NCBI RefSeq assembly: GCF_000215955.2
Contig: NZ_AFNV02000013.1
Coordinates: 60,661-124,660, forward strand
DNA: 64,000 nt
From: Salinisphaera shabanensis E1L3A
GTDB taxonomy: Bacteria; Pseudomonadota; Gammaproteobacteria; Nevskiales; Salinisphaeraceae
Reading direction: 5' to 3'
The notes beneath the pieces are model-generated. The model saw only the letters and a program-made list of their open reading frames with translations, ran no database searches and was not told the DNA's origin. The translations under genes were made by a program, and so were the position numbers. Numbering within the stretch: the first letter of the stretch is position 1; each line of letters begins with the position of its first letter. This document shows, in pieces, positions 60,353-64,000 of this stretch.

Positions 60353-60754
60353 TCCAGCAGCGACCCGGCCAAACCGTTGGAATTGTGCAGGTTGGTTCCG
60401 TTCTGGTTATTGAGTGCGGCCCACTGATCCGGCGCATCCCAGCCCATCCAGTGCTGCCCCCAGCTGGCTTCCTCGCCGCCGAAATACAGGCAGCCCAGAC
60501 AGAACAAACCAAAGAACAACAGCAGACGCGTCGCCCAGCGAACTAATCTGTCGTAACACCAGCAAGCCCGTAAGCAGCGCCAGGACCAGCACGAGCACCG
60601 TGCCCTGCTCCGTGGCCCCGGACTCGTGAAGTATGTAGCGGTCGAAAAACTCGAACGGCGTTACCGCCCGCAACACGTAATGCCCGAAATACAACACCAC
60701 CGGCACACCGACCCAGAACCAGGCCGGCACGTGGCTGTCACGCAAGTCCTTCAT
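60298..60754 (-). pseudogene. Conserved membrane protein, frameshifted and 3' truncated
   Basis: Remnant of a bacterial membrane protein whose family I know only by its motifs. From ATG 60754: helix VPAWFWVGVPVVLYFGHYVL, then FFDRYILHESGATEQGTVLV (about 27-46) and a second helix. Near 60545 the frame shifts by one indel; the other frame continues RLLLFFGLFCLGCLYFGGEE, then ASWGQHWMGWDAPDQWAALN and TNLHNSNGLAGSLLDQLPRN. GEE-SWGQ and TNLHN are conserved in the family. The sequence then runs into the truncated GntP gene and stops at 60298, so the C-terminal part is lost. Confidence 0.75.
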
Positions 60755-60898
60755 TCGTATGAGCTCTCGCTGTAAGGACACGAAAACCGCGGACTATACC
60801 CGCCCCAATGAATGTATGCAGCAACGAAATGCGGCCATGGAGCGCTGCCAAACCAGGAACCGATCGCCCCGGCATGCCTATGCAAGGCCAGGCAAACC

Positions 60899-61657
60899 TC
60901 AGGCTGCCTGCAGCGAACGCGTCGCAATGATCGGCGCCCCGTCCGTCACGATCACCGTATGCTCGAACTGGGCCGAACGACTCGCCGGATCGCCCACCAG
61001 CGTCCAGCCATCATCCGTTTCCGAGACGAACGTGCTACGCGTCGACAAAAACGGCTCGACCGCGATCACCTGCCCGTATTCCAACCGGCGACGGTCCTTA
61101 CGATCGTAAAAGCCGACAATGGCCTCGGGATCTTCATGCAACGACCGGCCCAGGCCATGACCGGCCAGGTTCTTGATGATCTTCAACCGATGCGACTTCG
61201 CCACGTCCTCGATCGCCTTGCCGATCATGTTGATCGGCGCGCCGGCACGCACCTGACCCAGCGCGCGCTCTAGCGCCAGTTCCGTGGCCCGGCATAGCGT
61301 TGCCTTCTCATCGGCCACAGGCGCAACGACGGTCGTACCACCCGTATCCGCGAAATAACCATCGCGCTCGGCCGACACATCGACATTCACGATGTCGCCC
61401 TCACCGATCACCCGCGCGCCCGGCACCCCGTGGGCGGCCTCTTCATTCACGCTGATGCAGGTAAAGCCGGGAAAGTCGTAGCACTTCATCGGCGCCGAGG
61501 TAGCCCCCAGCCGCGACAACATCTGCCCGCCCATTTCATCGAGCTCAAGCGTCGTCATCCCCGGCTCGACCGCCGCCAGCATCGCGTCGCGAATCTCGGC
61601 GACGATGCGGCCAATGGCGAGAATGCCGTCGAGGTCTTTCTGGTTTTCGATGGTCAT
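60899..61657 (-). CDS. map: Type I methionine aminopeptidase
   Basis: Removes the initiator Met from new proteins. 252 aa. The five metal ligands are visible: two Asp in VNVDVSAERDGYFADTGGTT (about 91-110), His in NLAGHGLGRSLHEDP (about 165), Glu in IAVEPFLST (about 199) and Glu in SAQFEHTVIVT (about 230). Short type Ia form without a zinc-finger extension. It is not next to rpsB and tsf, so it may be a second copy. Confidence 0.95.
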   Translation of the reverse strand: MTIENQKDLDGILAIGRIVAEIRDAMLAAVEPGMTTLELDEMGGQMLSRLGATSAPMKCYDFPGFTCISVNEEAAHGVPGARVIGEGDIVNVDVSAERDGYFADTGGTTVVAPVADEKATLCRATELALERALGQVRAGAPINMIGKAIEDVAKSHRLKIIKNLAGHGLGRSLHEDPEAIVGFYDRKDRRRLEYGQVIAVEPFLSTRSTFVSETDDGWTLVGDPASRSAQFEHTVIVTDGAPIIATRSLQAA

Positions 61658-62029
61658 GGGCGGCGTGGAGCGCTGTGTAAACGCGCATGATACCGAGCGC
61701 GTGGGCCGGACGTCGTGCTTATCGACCGTAAAATCTGTAGGTGACGTTTGCAGTCATCGCGAAGCGAGAGGCATTAGCCCTCGCCACGCGCATCCGATAT
61801 GCAACCGCTTTACTCGACAGTTATTTCCGAACGAATTCAAGCAAGACACTAATATACTGTCCCCTGAATTCGGAATGTACTGTCGCCTGAATCCGTGATC
61901 CTCAGTAAAGCCGTGGTTACTTACTGTGCAATCACGCTCATAAAAGGACCGACTCACTAGCAGAGTTGCGCGATTTTTTGCATAATTCCCGCGCTGAAAC
62001 CCCATTTCCCTCTGGCGAGGTCGCCGTCA
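61658..62029. other. Spacer between map and the RloAB island
   Basis: 372 bp without a gene. Base composition falls from GC-rich to AT-richer across it. It holds the direct repeat at 61851-61895. A CATAAT (about 61979) upstream of rloA could be a -10, but I see no matching -35. The left boundary of the acquired DNA probably lies here. Confidence 0.5.
61855..61895. repeat. Short direct repeat near the island edge
   Basis: Two copies of TACTGTCSCCTGAATYCG (61855-61872 and 61878-61895), 16 of 18 identical, 5 bp apart; similarity extends a few bases upstream of each. They may be binding sites for a regulator or remains of an insertion end. Confidence 0.75.
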
Positions 62030-63311
62030 ATGTTACTTCGGTTCGGTTGCTCCAACTTTCTCTCGATACGCGATTACCAAGAGATATCGCTAGTAGCGAC
62101 GAAGAAGAAAGACGCAGCGGCGCAACTTCGCGAAGTGCCCGGCTTAGAGCTAAAGATTCTCCCCGCGGCCGCGATATACGGAGCAAATGCATCCGGTAAA
62201 ACTAATTTTATTCAAGCAATCGATTTCCTTAAAGAGACGATCTCCGGACAAAATGTTGCCAGAGACGCCAGCGAGGGTGTAACGCGGGCGCCGTTTAAAC
62301 TCGGCAAGCAATATGCTCTACAGCCGACTGAGGTGGATGTCGATTTCATACATGAAGAAGTGCACTATCACTACGGGTTTGCTTGTAACGACGAAATCAT
62401 CTTAGAGGAATGGCTTTACGCTTTCCCCAATAATCAAAGGCAGGTTTGGTTTCATCGTAACGCTAAAGAAGGTACTGAATACTATTTGGACGTCAGCTGA
62501 AGGGTCGAACAAAACGATTTCGGATCTAACCACTCCAAACACGTTGTTCTTATCGTCTGCGGCGCGTAACAACCACCATCAGCTATCTCCCATTCATTCT
62601 TATTTCAAAGGTCGGATCGCGTACAGGTCGTCGGAATTAAATAGGCCACAAAATTACGAGAAATTTCTTTTAAACGAGAAATTTCGAGCCGAAATTGTGT
62701 CATTTATGAAAAATGCTGACATAGGCATTGATGACATAAGAGTTGAAGAAGAAGATCTTGATGAAAAGCATCTTGCAATCCATAGAGACCTCGAAGAACT
62801 GTTCAGCAAGCATCTCTCATCCTTTCCGCAGCTTTCCGAGAAAGACAAGCTAAGAAAAATACTTTTTTCTCATAAGTCAGCTGACGGATCGAATGTCGAC
62901 CTTGATATGGAGCTAGAGAGTCGTGGCACTATAACGCTCTTAAACTTGCTTGGACCAGCGCTAGATGCCCTTGCTAACGGAAAACTGCTTGTTGTAGATG
63001 AATTGGATAGCAGCGTGCACCCTCTTCTGTCTAGGCGTCTAGTTCACCTGTTCAACGCTATCGCTGATCGTACGAATAGAGGGCAGCTTATTTTCACAAC
63101 GCATGATACGAACCTGTTAGATAAAAAAGTGCTAAGGCGAGATCAAATTTGGTTTACTGAAAAGTCGAAGGACGGCGCTACATGCTTGTACCCCCTCTCG
63201 GATATCAAAACTCGAAAAGGGGACAACTTCGAGAAAGGATATTTGTCCGGTCGGTACGGCGCTATCCCGTATTTGGGTACTTTCGATAGCGCGAACGAAT
63301 TAGTCGGATAA
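62030..63311 (+). pseudogene. RloA/AbiLi-type AAA ATPase, frameshifted
   Basis: ATPase half of an RloA-RloB pair. ATG 62030: LLRFGCSNFLSIRDYQEISL is the usual start of AAA_15/21 defence ATPases. Walker A is AAIYGANASGKTNF (about 47-60), Walker B is KLLVVDELDSSVHPLLSRRL, the signature-like segment is ESRGTITLLNLLGPAL and the H-loop is LIFTTHDTNLLD. The first frame ends at a TGA at 62500 after YYLDVS. The sequence continues in the +1 frame as AEGSNKTISDLTTPNTLFLS to TAA 63311. One extra base explains it; an erroneous base or true inactivation cannot be told apart. Distinctly AT-richer than the rest of the window. Confidence 0.85.
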
Positions 63312-63949
63312 TGGCTGCCAGAAAACTTCCTAAAACGAAAACGCTTCGAAGGAAGCGCGAATCCAAAGAACCGAAGCAAAAAATTATTATTGTTTGCGAG
63401 GGCAAAACCACCGAACCAGATTATTTCGATCAGCTTTATCGCTATGTTAGGAATCCGCTAGTTAAGGTGGAGGTTTGCGAAGCTGCTGGCGAGCCAGCGA
63501 CGATCGTGGCCAAAGCTAAATCGCTAAAAGCGGAGCAGCTAAGAAAAGCGAAGCGCTCTGGCAACAGCTTCGAGGGTTTTTTTTCGGTCTGGGCTGTATT
63601 CGATCGCGACGAGCATCCTAAGTATCATGAAGCGCTAGATTTGGCGCGTGCGAGTGATATAGAGCTTGCTATTAGCAACCCTTGCTTCGAAATTTGGTTG
63701 CTATTTCATATTTGCGATTATCAAGCACCAATCCATCGGCATGATCTTCAGAAAAAGTTAGAGGAAGCTTGTCCCGGTTATTCAGCCAAAAAGAAACGGA
63801 TTCAATATTGTGCTATTTCCGATGCTTACGAATCAGCTGAAAAGAGAGCAACTTCCAGTATTGTTAATAGAGAATTGGAAGGAGACCCGCTTGGCAACCC
63901 GTCAACCACGGTCCACCATTTAACCAACGCCATTATTAGCGGCGGTTAG
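63311..63949 (+). CDS. rloB: RloB/AbiLii-type TOPRIM-like protein
   Basis: A 212-residue effector candidate. RloB features are KIIIVCEGKTTEPDYFDQLY (about 23-42, catalytic-type Glu), VWAVFDRDEHPKYHEAL (about 93-109, acidic pair as in TOPRIM) and SNPCFEIWLLFHICDY (about 119-134). Its ATG overlaps the RloA stop (TAATG), so the two are coupled. RloAB homologues are the AbiL abortive-infection proteins of lactococci, which suggests phage defence by nuclease action; that is inference. Codon use matches its AT-richer neighbour and not the chromosome. Confidence 0.88.
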   Translation: MAARKLPKTKTLRRKRESKEPKQKIIIVCEGKTTEPDYFDQLYRYVRNPLVKVEVCEAAGEPATIVAKAKSLKAEQLRKAKRSGNSFEGFFSVWAVFDRDEHPKYHEALDLARASDIELAISNPCFEIWLLFHICDYQAPIHRHDLQKKLEEACPGYSAKKKRIQYCAISDAYESAEKRATSSIVNRELEGDPLGNPSTTVHHLTNAIISGG

Positions 63950-64000
63950 CTGTAAAATATTAATTGAAGAAAACATTTAGGGGGCTGCTGAAATAGCCGC
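63950..64000. other. Right window edge after rloB
   Basis: Fifty-one bases with an AT-rich stretch followed by GGGGGCTGCTGAAATAGCCGC. The GGCT and AGCC in it could pair as a small hairpin, or the segment could be the end of an insertion sequence. The window is too short to decide. Confidence 0.3.

Noticed and set aside
62490..62505. Programmed +1 frameshift in rloA
   Set aside because: The site reads GTC AGC TGA with no known slippery codon or upstream stimulator, and other genes in the region show similar simple indels.
63980..64000. Insertion sequence end at the right edge
   Set aside because: Only about 20 bases are visible and no partner repeat or transposase is in the window.

Overview
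The window is high-GC chromosomal DNA from a gammaproteobacterium. Several gene orders are the conserved gammaproteobacterial ones: nnr-tsaE-amiC with mutL-miaA, pcnB-folK-panB-panC-panD-pgi, lptF/lptG divergent from pepA-holC-valS, pssA next to ilvC-ilvN, and an arcDABC arginine deiminase cluster behind an ANR/FNR-type box. A folK gene fused to a deoxynucleoside kinase and the general gene content suggest a halotolerant, Salinisphaera-like lineage. That placement is inference; no rRNA or other marker is present. I found no tRNA, rRNA, CRISPR array or intact transposase.

Layout. 1-8.6 kb: miaA and mutL are separated from amiC-tsaE-nnr by a 4.4-kb block holding a Fur/PerR-like regulator, a catalase, a flavoprotein and a TSUP transporter. 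8.8-17.1 kb: a minus-strand run of cofactor, sugar-phosphate and RNA genes. 17.3-19.2 kb: amidase and RDD membrane protein. 19.2-27.2 kb: LPS export (lptFG), pepA, holC, valS, fxsA. 27.4-31.9 kb: a MoxR-DUF58-transglutaminase-Nudix operon. 32-38 kb: a RidA protein, a Dps homologue that has lost its ferroxidase ligands, and a ruined RND efflux locus (frameshifted outer membrane factor, pump with two nonsense codons, truncated TetR; the membrane fusion gene is gone). 38-46 kb: transporter, rimI, family-4 UDG, pssA, a Psd-like pseudoenzyme, ilvC, ilvN and, on the opposite strand, ilvB. 46-50 kb: a Zur-boxed zinc locus (TonB receptor and AztD-like lipoprotein). 50-53.6 kb: unknown membrane-anchored protein, chemoreceptor, TVP38 protein. 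53.7-59 kb: arcD-arcA-arcB-arcC with an atpC gene 4 bp behind arcC. 59.5-60.8 kb: two convergent genes truncated into each other. 60.9 kb: map. 62-64 kb: an AT-richer RloA-RloB (AbiL-type) defence pair.

Five genes carry apparent single frameshifts (outer membrane factor, TonB receptor, arcD, the 60.5-kb membrane protein, rloA). At least two lie in short C/G runs, so sequencing error is a live alternative to real decay. The efflux locus and the 60.3-kb scar have deletions, and in the efflux locus also nonsense codons, that a homopolymer error cannot explain.

The best leads are the Zur-controlled TonB/AztD pair, atpC joined to the arginine deiminase operon, the RloAB island, the apparent pseudoenzymes (Psd-like, Dps-like, UDG without Fe-S ligands), and pcnB, whose conserved N-terminus begins upstream of any ATG, GTG or TTG.
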